Shown: positions 52,995 to 63,069 of the stretch, one piece after another
How the letters are laid out: every line of letters begins with the position of its first letter
How positions within the stretch are numbered: the first letter of the stretch is position 1
Assembly (NCBI GenBank): GCA_029448655.1
Contig: JACCLO010000002.1
Span: 1,736,001-1,800,000, forward strand
Reading direction: 5' to 3'
Origin: Wolfiporia cocos
Lineage: Eukaryota; Basidiomycota; Agaricomycetes; Polyporales; Phaeolaceae
DNA length: 64,000 bases
The notes under the pieces: model-generated
What the model was told of the DNA's origin: nothing
The model's input: only the letters and a program-made list of their open reading frames with translations
Databases searched by the model: none
Made by a program: the position numbers and the translations under genes

Positions 52995-53660
52995 ACTTCC
53001 CAGTGACATAAATGAGATTAATTTGAACATACCTTGCAGGTCTGGAGAGGGAACCATCAGAAGTGCTGGAAAGCCAGAGAGACTTGATTGCATTAAATTT
53101 GTACTCACCACAATGTGTCACATGATTGTGCAATTGAGCAGTTGGACCCAGGGCTCAAATCCACTCAGCATTTGGACCTGGGGCTTAAGTTCTTTCAGCC
53201 CCAGGCTATTTCTAACTCAAGCCAGATCTAGGTGAACTGTGGGGCTGTACAACACTCAGGATTGGTAAGTTCTGGCTGTGTACTTTCTTGACAGACCATG
53301 AACAGCCTCTGACGGCGGCATGTCACGGCATGTCAACGCCACTTAGCATCTATCTAATATCCAATGCACTGATTTGGCAGTGACAGGAGCTTAACCTGAT
53401 CATTTTGTAGGACACATTGTTGCCCCTCCCCATTAGTATTAGATTAGATACAGTGGCCATCTGACTAACGAGAGAGAAAGAGACAACCGTTCATATCCCG
53501 CAGTCAGTAAACTAGTACATGTGCGGCAGCTAACAAGAGCCATCTGACTAACGAGTAGTAAGCCATGATTATCCTGCCGGCGGCCCGCTCCGTCTTTATA
53601 AGTCATTGCTCGCAAGGTGCAGTAGTCTCTAGTAAAGGCACAGCCTATCCTCGCCGAAAG
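52995..53660. other. Stretch up to the EthD-like gene
   Basis: No gene. The string GCCATCTGACTAACGAG occurs twice (about 53,454 and 53,539). The last 120 bp are the EthD promoter, shared with the inverted copy (57,584-57,712). Confidence 0.45.
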
Positions 53661-54368
53661 ATGGCCCCTACTGCATTCCTCCTCGTTTTCTCAGAACCGG
53701 GACCAAACGTCCCTGAAGCTGAGTACCACGACTGGTGCGACAACGAGCACATTCCTCTCCGAGTGAACACACCCACCTTCCTGAACTGGACGCGGTGGAA
53801 GGCCGTTGACGGAGCGAAACCCACATTTGGTGCCTCCTATGATCTCGTTTCGTATGAGGATACCAAGAAGGCGCCGTACACTACGCTCGCCGAGACGCGG
53901 AGTGACAGGGAGAAGGGCATCTTGAGCAAGATAGAGACGCTCGACAGGCGACACTACGAGCTGTACGAGGGCCTCTCCACCCCGCCATCCCCACTCTACG
54001 ACGAGACGCAGCCCGCGTCGTATGTGGAGTTCGTCGGGCTGGACGTCAAGCCGGAGTATGAGGAGGAGTTCAACAAGTGGTACGACGAAGAACATATCCC
54101 GATGCTGGCGAAGGCGCCGGGTTGGGTGAGAAGTCGCAGATTCATATTGAAGGACGCGGGTCATCTGGGCGGAAACGCAGAGCAGGGACCGCCGCCGAAG
54201 TACCTGGCGGTGCACGAATGGGCATCGATGGATGTCTTCGAGAGTAAGGAGTACAAGGAGGTGTTGTCGACGCCATGGATGGAACGGGTCTTGCAGGGAG
54301 TGGTGCGCAGCGAGAGGAGGGTCATGACCTTCCTGAAGAAATGGGATCGTCCAGCCAGACGGCTCTGA
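53661..54368 (+). CDS. EthD-like dimeric alpha/beta-barrel protein, copy B
   Basis: Uninterrupted 235-residue protein. Two related halves: the first has EYHDWCDNEHIPLRV near residue 22, the second EEEFNKWYDEEHIPML near residue 135; both match the tandem ferredoxin-like fold of EthD-like proteins. Conserved ends: MAPTAFLLVFSEPGPNVPEAE and KWDRPARRL. Function in fungi is unknown; relatives are linked to small-molecule or polyketide chemistry. Copy C (minus, 56,876-57,583) is nearly the same, so the two form an inverted repeat. In B the first motif has Cys where copy C and the second-half motif have Tyr. Confidence 0.85.
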   Translation: MAPTAFLLVFSEPGPNVPEAEYHDWCDNEHIPLRVNTPTFLNWTRWKAVDGAKPTFGASYDLVSYEDTKKAPYTTLAETRSDREKGILSKIETLDRRHYELYEGLSTPPSPLYDETQPASYVEFVGLDVKPEYEEEFNKWYDEEHIPMLAKAPGWVRSRRFILKDAGHLGGNAEQGPPPKYLAVHEWASMDVFESKEYKEVLSTPWMERVLQGVVRSERRVMTFLKKWDRPARRL

Positions 54369-54898
54369 ACCGACATCGCGCGTGCACGTTTGAGAGCTTA
54401 GCAGTATAAGTAGACTTGATGTACCGATCGCCGAAGTTTAAACGTTCATACGGCTTGCTTGTACCATACGACGCTGTCGCCAGTCACTGTACCACCATGA
54501 TCGCATGTGCGGAAGGATTGCCTGCAACAGTGCCAGTCGCCCGCCGAGACCTTGACCGTACGATGCGTCGACCCCGCTCACAAGTGGTTCAAACGCTCAG
54601 AGGTGAGTGGTTCGGGATACCTGTGTACCCATACTTGCTCTGTGGCGTTCAACGCCCAACGTCGAGTTCGTTTGGCGCGCACCGTATCAGCGGTATGTCG
54701 TATGTCTGATCATATCGTGTAGTTCCTCCCCTTGTGACTTGTAACCGCCAGGAACACCCCCGGAATGTCATCAATGACGGTTCACACTGAAACCGCCATG
54801 TGCAACAATCCCGCCTCGATATACTCGGCAAGATAGTAGTCCGATGGATCGTGGACAAGGAAGACTATTGCAGACGCCGATTGTCGTCCCCTGGGATC
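54369..54898. repeat. Inverted copy of the RNase T2 upstream segment
   Basis: Reverse complement match to about 32,550-33,040. Contains the promoter of the truncated RNase T2 copy. Small indels relative to the parent. Confidence 0.8.
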
Positions 54899-55756
54899 AT
54901 GGCTATTGGTGGAGCAGGTGCACTCGTCTCCCTCGTCCTCGCCTCCCAAGCAGCTGCGTTTGGGTGGGGATTGGATGTTCCGAACACGTACCCCGACATT
55001 TCCTCCTGCCTGGCTCAGCCCTTGATCTACTCGTGTGAGAACACGACGGCTGTCACGGATACCTGCTGCACTCCGAGCCCGGGTGGTCAGGTTCTGCAGG
55101 CGCAATTTTGGGACACATACACGGGCCGGGAGAGCTATGGTCAGTTGCTGCCTGAAGGCAGCTGGGGTATTCATGGTCTGTGGCCGGATAACTGCGACGG
55201 GTTCGTTCGTTCTCTCCGTGTAGGTCCCATGCACTGATAGGTGGCATCTAGAACATGGAATTCATACTGCGATCTCTCACGTCAATACGACCCGGACCCT
55301 GACCCTGCTGTGCTCAGCAACGGGACTGTCGCGCCACCGTACCATGGACCTGGAGTCGAGACCTTCATTATCGAGTTCGGCAGGCTTGACCTATTGGACT
55401 ACAGTATGTTCTTCTGCCCTTGTTTTCCATGCAGCTCTGACCTTAATTGACGCTCAGTGAGCAAGTATTGGATAAACCAAGGTGCTCCCAATGAGGATCT
55501 GTGGGCACATGAGGTGCGATTTGTCCGTGCGCTGCTTGTACGCATGCACTCATCCTGCTTTAGTTCTCTAAGCATGCGACCTGCACGTCCACCTACGATG
55601 TTGCATGCTATGGTCCCGACTACAAAGAGCACCAGGATGTCGTTGACTTCTACCTCTCTGTCGTCCGCGCCTTCCCAACTTACGACATCCTTGCTGCGTA
55701 TGTACCCCGTCTGGTGTGTTGCTCGAGTTATCACTCACCTCCGTGCTGGGTCCACA
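54899..55756 (+). pseudogene. Ribonuclease T2, truncated inverted copy
   Basis: Copy of the gene at 31,344-32,549. Signal peptide, CAS1 (SWGIHGLWPDNCDG) and CAS2 (EDLWAHEFSKHATC) are kept and splice sites are preserved, so the 5' four exons read through to FPTYDILAA. At 55,756, just after the next intron's acceptor, homology stops, removing about the last 100 residues with two cysteines. It carries an in-frame GGAG insert in the signal peptide and lacks three residues before FPTYD. A transcript would run into antisense RPB6 sequence. Called a pseudogene because the fold is incomplete. Confidence 0.85.
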
Positions 55757-56253
55757 GCAAAAGTAGCTAGTAGTGTACGCACCTAATCTGCAATGCTCGT
55801 GTACCCAGGACTCGTGCCCGCTCGTATTTTGTCAGGTATGGCGTCGTCACCCGCACCTTATTGGGTTGTCGCTCTCCGCGCAAACCTGCACCAGCCGTAG
55901 CCCCATCCGGTTGCGCCGCATCGCCATTCGCCATGTCGTGGTCTTGGTCATGCTCCGCGCCATTGACGCCATCATAGCCGTTCACCTGGCCGCTGCCTTC
56001 GCCAGCCTCGCCCTCGCCCTCGCCGGCTTCGTTCCCCATGTCGTAGGTCTCATCCTGGAGCGTCGCGAGCAAGTCAGACTGCCATTACGCGTGCAACATC
56101 CGCGTGGGTACGCACGAACGCGTCTTCGACGAACCTAGGAAGACGGCGCGCAGGTCCAACTCGTCAGTCAATTATGGGAGACGAGGTGACTCACCCTGGG
56201 GCCTTGTAGTCGAAGTCATCGCCGCCACCGCCGCCGTAGCCGTCGTCAGACAT
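55757..56253 (-). pseudogene. RPB6, 3'-truncated inverted copy
   Basis: Start at 56,253 ([20 protein letters not shown]; Lys replaces parental Glu). Exons 1-3 match RPO26 at 27,123-27,594 with a few changes, and the read ends at the third donor (GTRALQI), then about 25 bp of intron, then the junction with the RNase T2 copy. The last exon, with the essential core strands, is absent. Frame is intact up to the break. Confidence 0.88.
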
Positions 56254-56298
56254 GTTGTATTAGGATAGCCTATACATGTTGTATTAGGATAGCCTATA
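56251..56298. repeat. 24-bp tandem duplication at the pseudo-RPB6 start
   Basis: The unit catgttgtattaggatagcc + tata occurs twice in tandem (56,251-56,274 and 56,275-56,298). The parent has one diverged unit. It includes the start codon, so the copy has two potential ATGs. Confidence 0.85.
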
Positions 56299-56364
56299 GT
56301 GAAGGTGAATGGAGGAGAGCTCGAGGGCGAGCGCAGGTCGTGGCAGTCCGAGAAGGATCCATTA

Positions 56365-56658
56365 CAGCTGTTCCCGAAAATAATGACACGAAGCACTTTT
56401 CGAAAATGCATTACTGATTTGGGAATTCCCTTTCGGGTAACTGGCTATGGTCGCGCCAGCGTGACTTCTCCGCTCATCCCCCCTCAGCTGACACACCAAT
56501 ATGGACCTCAAAACATTATTTAGGACTTGGGTAGAGGGCGAGCGTGATGTCGGCGCCCTAGACAGCCCCAGTTGAGCTTTACAGCCAACCTCCCGAAATG
56601 GTAATGCCTGAATCGGTGACGCGTTCTCGAGAGTGGCTGTGATTTCCGGGAACAGCTG
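56365..56658. mobile_element. Tc1/mariner-type MITE
   Basis: 294 bp with terminal inverted repeats CAGCTGTTCCCGRAAAT at both ends (one mismatch) and TA on each side (56,363-56,364 and 56,659-56,660). The parental locus (about 27,028) has the empty site. No ORF. Its insertion post-dates or accompanied the duplication. Confidence 0.85.
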
Positions 56659-56744
56659 TAATACTTGCATCGGGTGGCGGAGATCGAATTTGGCACTTAT
56701 CGTCTTCTGGCAGGTCGCCTTCTTTTCTCTGCTTCCTTTAGTCT

Positions 56745-56832
56745 CGTCCCCAGCCCTTGCACGTGGCTGATGCCACTCGGGAGAACCCGAGTGGAGTGCG
56801 AAAAACATATCGCAAGCAGCCACTGTACACGA
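56745..56832 (-). repeat. Hairpin repeat at the duplication boundary
   Basis: Same unit as at 51,120-51,212, on the minus strand: GTACAGTGGCTGCTTGC, CCACTCGGG-ttct-CCCGAGTGG, CAGCCAC. It sits exactly between the end of RPB6-derived sequence and the start of EthD 3' flank. Confidence 0.75.
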
Positions 56833-56875
56833 TTGGTACATCAAGTCTATTTATACTTCTAAGCTCTCAAACGAT

Positions 56876-57583
56876 TCAGAGCCGTCCGGCTGGACGATCC
56901 CATTTCTTCAGGAATGTCATGACCCTCCTTTCCCTGCGCACCACTCCCTGGAAGATCCGTTCCATCCATGGCGTCGACAACACCTCCTTGTACTCCTTGC
57001 CCTCGAAGACATCCATCGATGCCCATTCGTGCACCGCCAGGTACTTCGGCGGCGGTCCCTGCTCTGCGTTTCCGCCCAGATGACCCGCGTCCTTCAATAT
57101 GAATCTGCGGCTTCTCACCCAACCCGGCGCCTTCGCCAGCATCGGGATATGTTCTTCGTCGTACCACTTGTTGAACTCCTCCTCATACTCCGGCTTGACG
57201 TCCAGCCCGACGAACTCTACATACGACGCGGGCTGCGTCTCGTCGTAGAGTGGGGATGGCGGGGTGGAGAGGCCCTCGTACAGCTCGTAGTGTCGCCTGT
57301 CGAGCGTCTCTATCTTGCTCAAGATGCCCTTCTCCCTGTCACTCCGCGTCTCGGCGAGCGTAGTGTACGGCGCCTTCTTGGTATCCTCATACGAAACGAG
57401 ATCATAGGAGGCACCAAATGTGGGTTTCGCTCCGTCAACGGCCTTCCACCGCGTCCAGTTCAGGAAGGTGGGTGTGTTCACTCGGAGAGGAATGTGCTCG
57501 TTGTCGTACCAGTCGTGGTACTCAGCTTCAGGGACGTTTGGTCCCGGTTCTGAGAAAACGAGGAGGAATGCAGTAGGGGCCAT
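56876..57583 (-). CDS. EthD-like dimeric alpha/beta-barrel protein, copy C
   Basis: Intact 235-residue ORF, inverted relative to copy B, 2.5 kb away. Differences from copy B include Tyr for Cys in the first WYDNEHIP motif, FEGKEYKE for FESKEYKE, and MERIFQGVVRRER for MERVLQGVVRSER. Promoter homology with copy B reaches about 57,712. Since both copies are open, both may be expressed; function unknown as for copy B. Confidence 0.85.
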   Translation of the reverse strand: MAPTAFLLVFSEPGPNVPEAEYHDWYDNEHIPLRVNTPTFLNWTRWKAVDGAKPTFGASYDLVSYEDTKKAPYTTLAETRSDREKGILSKIETLDRRHYELYEGLSTPPSPLYDETQPASYVEFVGLDVKPEYEEEFNKWYDEEHIPMLAKAPGWVRSRRFILKDAGHLGGNAEQGPPPKYLAVHEWASMDVFEGKEYKEVLSTPWMERIFQGVVRRERRVMTFLKKWDRPAGRL

Positions 57584-58108
57584 CTTTCGGCGAGGATAGG
57601 CTGTGCCTTTACTAGAGACTACTGCACTTTGTTGCGAGCAATGACTTATAAAGACGGAGCGGGCCGCCGGCAAAATAATCTCCACGTCATGGCTTACTAT
57701 TCCTTAGTCAGATGGCCACCATGCATAGAAGGCTTGCGCGATGACAAGCCCACAAACAGCCTCCGTACTCCGTATCGCATCACGAGTGCATGCCAATAGA
57801 CTAGAGAGATTTGCTGGTGGTGTTCCGAGAAGTCGTCGCCGGTTCATCCGTGAGCCACGGAACGTCCAATTTAATAACATATCATGAGACAGGAACCAGA
57901 CATTCACAATCGGCCCACGGCCAGTTACAATGGAACACAACAACATGAGGACAAGCAGAACCTCCAGCAGGGTATAGCAGCACGGATGAACAGCAGGATA
58001 CAGCAACATCAGCGAAAGCATAAGAGCCAGCCACAGCGACAATAATCAGAGACACGAGCTTAGCGCAGGCGCAACAATAGAGAAGGTGCGTCGACAAGAG
58101 TTCAGTGA
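57584..58108. other. Stretch between EthD copy C and DMC1
   Basis: Left 130 bp are the EthD promoter shared with copy B; from about 57,713 the sequence is unique. No gene supported; DMC1 3' UTR at the right. Confidence 0.45.
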
Positions 58109-60121
58109 TCAGACGTCCGCCCATCCGCCTTCATCTAGCTTGTATGATGCTTCACTTTCAGGCCTATCGGGACTGTCAACGAGCTTCGCGACACGCTCCT
58201 CCGCTCGTCCTGTGAAATAAGAATCAGTGATCAGCTTCTACCTTCAACGAAATCCTCAGCGGTGTAATTGGCACGTATGAATCAAAGCTCGTTTTGCTAT
58301 CACTAGACAAACCTTTGCGGAGGAACATCCTGGTTGCAGATGCATGGGAAAGAATATGTCCACCAATGGGCTTAAGGGCCCCTCCAGCGACAAAAGTCAT
58401 GGTTGCACCGGGATCGGCTAGAGGGGCGTCAGTGCAATGCATACTGGAGGGCTATCAGTCAAGAAATTGATCGTATAACGTACATTGAACTTGGTTCGTC
58501 ATCAGTATAGCGACCTGAAATGTTCGTGAGTGATCTTCTCTAAGATGTATGGTGCAGTTGTACGTTGAATTCCTCGGATAATTTGCTAAGCTTTGAGAGC
58601 ATCTGGTGGAATCGACGAACAGCTGTCAGGCGAACCAATCCAATTGCAGCTATCGTAGACACGTACTTGTGCGAGCTATACAGAGAAGCGTGAATATGGC
58701 AACATAGCGGTTGAGAGTGCACACGTACTTTCTGCTGCCTTTCACTAAGCTCCCCGCGGCCTGAATAGTCCGTGCGGAACAAGGCCATGATGCTGTCTAC
58801 AATCTGTTCGAGACAGTTAGTCTGTAAACCCCTTGTCATAGCCATGCGTACTAAAAGTCGGAAGTCCTTGTCTTCCGCAAAGCGTATGGAGCATTCGTTG
58901 ATTAGCTCCATCTGCCAGCGAGTAGTCAATATACATAGTGGATCACTTGGCTGGATAGACGTACCTGATGTTCGCTGTTGAATGCACGTGCTGAAGAAGT
59001 ACATCTTATAGTGCGTCTAGAGAGACATAGGGAACGAGCTCACCGTATAATATATTCTCCAATGCCATATCCCCGTTGACACCGAAGCGATCCGCGATAG
59101 CCCTAATGCGATCCGGTCTGAATGTGCCTTCGGTGTCGACATAAGCTACCTGTGGGCGAGGGCATGAGTGATTTAGGCAGAACAAAGCGCATATACCCAC
59201 CTTTCCCGCGGCACCTCCCATGTCCGAAGGTAGCTGAGCGACCACACTCATGGTATGCGCAAGCTGTGTCTTCCCAGTGCGATATTCGCCGTAGACTGAG
59301 ATGATACGAATCAGCGCGCATATGGCGGTGAGACCTTTACCACAGTACCTTCCGTTATCGACTGTGACATTATACCTCCTATCGAATGGTGTCGGTGAGA
59401 GAACAGAGGCAGCCAGAGGCTGTCGTACCTCCGAGAATCGTATCCACCGCCTTGCTTCCCGTGCTAATGACCAAAACTTTCTTCCTTTTCTCTTGTACTT
59501 CCAGTCCGGTGGCAAAGGAGGAGCCCTATGCATCATGAGTGCATACATGCTTCAAGTAAAGAAATTGGTACCAAGATCTTGTGCGCTGCTTCCTGAGCCA
59601 AAGTGTGAGTCCCGTCCAGCAAACATTGAGCACCGCTTACTTTGATCTTCTCCACCTTTGCCTCGGACATACCCTGCAGTGCTATTACATAAAGAATTGA
59701 CACACGCATTCCAGAACATACCTTGATCTTCAACATTTGCCGACGGGTTGTCATGCTGACGCCAGACACCGTGTTGATAGCAGCTGCCTGATACACGTCG
59801 TTAGCTGAAGGTGACAGGCGGACCTATCCAGAATGCGAACCTTGAGCTTTGAAATGTCTTGCATGTTGATTCCCTATGGACGCCGTCAGCGTTGCCATGC
59901 GTGTCATGCGCATATATGCGCGTGATATCTCGTCAGATGCGTGGAATTACTCACATGTTGTTGAAGTTCATCGACGCTGTCGAAGTATGGACCCTGGAAG
60001 TTGCTTCAGCCGAGTCAGACAGTATTAGACAACTTGGACGGACCTCTTCAACGTCCTCTCCCTGGGGACTAGCTGGACGCGACGGGACTGGTGCACTCTG
60101 CGATGCGGTACGACGAACCAT
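58109..60121 (-). CDS. DMC1: Meiotic recombinase Dmc1
   Basis: RecA-family strand-exchange protein of meiotic recombination. Start at 60,121 ([20 protein letters not shown]). About 13 short exons. Seen: [44 protein letters not shown] (helix-hairpin-helix), [13 protein letters not shown], Walker [27 protein letters not shown], Walker [31 protein letters not shown], loop 2 [20 protein letters not shown], and the tail [36 protein letters not shown] separates Dmc1 from Rad51 (SATALYRTD). Expressed during basidial meiosis by family. No defects found. Confidence 0.96.
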
Positions 60122-60303
60122 TGCAGCACTAGAACTGAGAGATGAGAGAGGTGGAAAGTGCCTGCGACGCGTGCGAGGTGCGGGCCATTGTCACATGTGA
60201 CGACGGATCATGATCACGTGATCGTGTATGCTCACGTGTGGCAAGCATAAAAATATGCCAGGATCGTGGATGATCCGTGTTCGTTAGATATAGCAAAAAT
60301 CCA
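60122..60303. other. Gap between DMC1 and tRNA-Phe, with tRNA-like tail
   Basis: Near 60,256 a string ATGCCAGGATCGTGGAT repeats, with one change, the 3' end of the tRNA gene (ATGCCAGGACCGTGGAT). Rest is DMC1 promoter. Confidence 0.6.
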
Positions 60304-60396
60304 TGCCAGGACCGTGGATCGAACACGGGACCTTTAGAAAACCCATATAAGGCAATTGGCTTCAGTCTACTGCTCTCCCAGCTGAGCTATCCCGGC
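60304..60396 (-). tRNA. tRNA-Phe (GAA) with a 20-nt intron
   Basis: Read on minus: acceptor GCCGGGA / TCCTGGC (one G-T pair), D arm GCTC-GAGC, anticodon stem GTAGA / TCTAA with a G-A mismatch at 27-43, anticodon GAA, variable AGGTC, T arm CCGTG-TTCGATC-CACGG, discriminator A. The intron (60,340-60,359) follows G37, the canonical nuclear position. Mature length 73 nt. Confidence 0.93.
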
Positions 60397-60627
60397 GACA
60401 TGTGTAGCTGTCATATAATTGGAATCATTCAAATCTCATAACCTGTCAGATTTAGACCACTGCCATAACCAAAAATAGAACATGCTGCGGTAGGCGACAT
60501 CGACAGCACCAGAGCAATGTGCTAAATGGACCCTGAGGCTAGTGGTCTTCAGCGAGGACCACACCGACATGATCAATCAAACATTGACATTGCCACCGCA
60601 TTCCTGCCGGAATGTTCGACTATCCTG
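60397..60627. other. Gap between tRNA-Phe and BDP1
   Basis: BDP1 3' UTR and the tRNA upstream region. No other feature seen. Confidence 0.4.
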
Positions 60628-62900
60628 TCAATTTCCGTCCCCGAATAGGCTATCCTCTTTCTCCATGTCATCCAGGACACCTAAGATCTCCTCACCATCG
60701 TCAGCACCTCTCAAGCCAGGCGTCCGACTCTTTTTCCGAGCTTTCTTGGCAGCATCCGTGCTCTCCACACTGGTAGATGTGTCTAATTGCGCAGACAGCA
60801 AAGGAGTAGGTGCCCGGATCACGGGTGTGGGGCCAGAAAAGTCCTTTCCCGTCATACGCGACAGTGTCTCAATGTCTGCATGAGACAGCAAATATGAGCT
60901 CCGTATAGGGCATAACAAGATCGAAAGGATATCTGAAAGGATATCTCACCAAATGGTCGTTTGTTGCTGAGGCAATACGTGATCCTGGCTGGGTTTTTCT
61001 TGTCCTCTGCCTTGAACTTGTTCTTACATTGCTTGCGATCACGACCGGGCAGGATGTATGATATCAGTTCGTAATTCTCGCCGAATTGTTGTAGTGCCTA
61101 TGAGCGCACATGAGTTCCTCAGACGGCCAAGCGGTCAAGTTACGTACATCAAAGAAAAGTTCAGTCTCTTCCGCGCTCCATCGGGACCCTCGCGTCTTCT
61201 TGCTATATGTGAGGGAATTGACGAATTTGCTCGTGTCGGATTCCTCTACATGCGTGTAATTCTCCGTGTCCTGCTCCTCGTTCCGATTGACATACAGGGA
61301 TTCTTCGTCGAGGATGGCTTCGCCGTTTGCGCCGATCCTGATCTGCACGTTGTAGCGACTTGTGGACATACTCTGAGTATAGTCAAACTCATCGTTCGCC
61401 GCCCGTGCTCCGTCAGTAGCATTTATTTGGGCGGATGAGGCTGAGAGATTCGCCGAATCGCCTGGGGCTTGACTGGAAGAACCTGCAGCTGAATCGGGTT
61501 GAATCGGGCCCTCCATAGTACGGTTGGGCGTTTCGTCATCATTCTCGATATCCCTGCCATATTTCTTGGCCTCCGCGATTGCCTTCATCCGCGCTCGTTT
61601 CTCCTTGTTCGCCGCTCGCCATGTCGCGTGATTCGTCATAATCTGTGCGGCCCTGCTACTAACACGCCCCTGACCTGTATCGTCGCATAGAGCGGACATG
61701 GTGACAACAGTGGGATCCAATTCTTCTCCCGGATCTGCAGAGGCGTCAAAGGGCACAACAGAAGGGGATCGGCTCCCCGATCTTCTGGGATTGGTGGAAC
61801 GTCTTCGCTTCCTCGACGAGGAACTCTCGTCACCTTCGCCCCCAGAAGTATCTCCAGAGGCTCTGCGAGATCGTCTCTTCCTAGGTGGCTTGTTTACATT
61901 GTTCGCATCAGCGTCTACGTCAGCCAGCGCGCCTGTCGTGTCGTCCGCGCCTCTCGTATGCTGACGTCTCGTACTTGTGGCTGCGCCATCAGTATCTTCA
62001 TCACCCTCGCCTGCCTTCTTCGAGGACTTTCTTCGAGGTCTGGGTAATTTGACTGAGCTCTCTCCATTGATTCCTACCCTAGGCCCATCATCCGAGGCCG
62101 ACGCGCGAGGATAGCCGAGTTCTGGTGTGAAGGGCGGTGGCAGCATGACATCAGGTGGATTCATGAGCGCAGGGTCAATCTGTGAAGGGTCAATAGGCGG
62201 AGGCAGCTGCTGAGCAGAATACATCGGGTACGTGATTCCTGAGCTCTGCACCATCATAGGAGGCAAATTATGCGATGGTCCTACCAGAGTCTCCACGGGG
62301 GGTGGGTGTGCAGGTGGTGCAGAGCTTGAGACCACTACCGGAATCTGTCTAGATTGTGAGACTACAATTGGAGGAGCTGACTCTCTGGATGGAATATGGA
62401 TAATGTTTCCTGTACTTGTGAAAGCAGTCTGCAGAGGCATGCCGACGTTGTGGGAAAGGTGAGTCTGCACAGGAGGAGGTCGAGAGCTCTCGCAAGTGGG
62501 CACAGAGATCCTTGGGTATGACGAAGTTGAAGCAGGGAAAGCATTCTCGTCATGGGAAGGAGTGCCGTCATTCTGTGGCTGAGTTGGTGGGCCCTCTTCG
62601 TGTACAATCTGGGACGTGGATGGCTCTGAGGCTATCCGTTTCGGCTCCATGTTCGGAGGAGACATTTCGGACACTGCTCTCAGAGGAGCATCGGAGGTGT
62701 CTTGCGAAGCGCTAGAGGAAGTAGCAGATGAGCGAGTATCTGATGCTGTGGAAGTATGTCGAGTTTCCGTGGCTGGGCGTGGGCGTGGTTTCGCCACAGG
62801 CCTGAAGACCGTGCCGCCCTTCTCTGGACATCAACGACGTTTTGGCGGTAAGCCAAGCCTTCATTGAGACTGCATATCACTCACGAACGCGTGTAGACAT
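60628..62900 (-). CDS. BDP1: TFIIIB subunit B'' (Bdp1)
   Basis: RNA polymerase III initiation factor. A 16-bp first exon (62,885-62,900, MSTRV) joins to 62,823 to give MSTRVQKGGTVFRPVAKP, the conserved start of fungal Bdp1. A long Ser/Pro-rich middle has a basic run (RKRRRSTNPRRSGSR). The extended SANT domain is RGSRWSAEETELFFD, ALQQFGENYELISYILPG, RDRKQCKNKFKAEDKKNP, RITYCLSNKRPF, as in Bdp1. The tail is acidic and ends DSLFGDGN. Introns at about 61,120-61,070 and 60,950-60,880 are supported by the SANT read. The gene is next to a tRNA it would help transcribe, probably by chance. Confidence 0.93.
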
Positions 62901-63069
62901 GCCGGCTAACTCAATGTCTGTACCTCGTCGATTCGAGATGAAGAAGGTCAAGGTCAAAAGCAGACTGTAAGCGCCGATGATGGGCTTGGGCGTGTATCGG
63001 TCGATCGTGATGCGAAAGGTGCAGTCAGTAACGCGCGTCCTGACGGCCTCACGCGCGGTCGTCTCCACC

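Noticed and set aside
57704..58124. Leucine-rich minus-strand ORF resembling a membrane protein
   Set aside because: Lies in the DMC1 3' region, no homologous pattern, hydrophobic runs come from CA/GT-rich sequence read in one frame.
58109..60121. RAD51 as the name for the recombinase
   Set aside because: Walker B region and flanking [20 protein letters not shown] are of the Dmc1 type, not Rad51.
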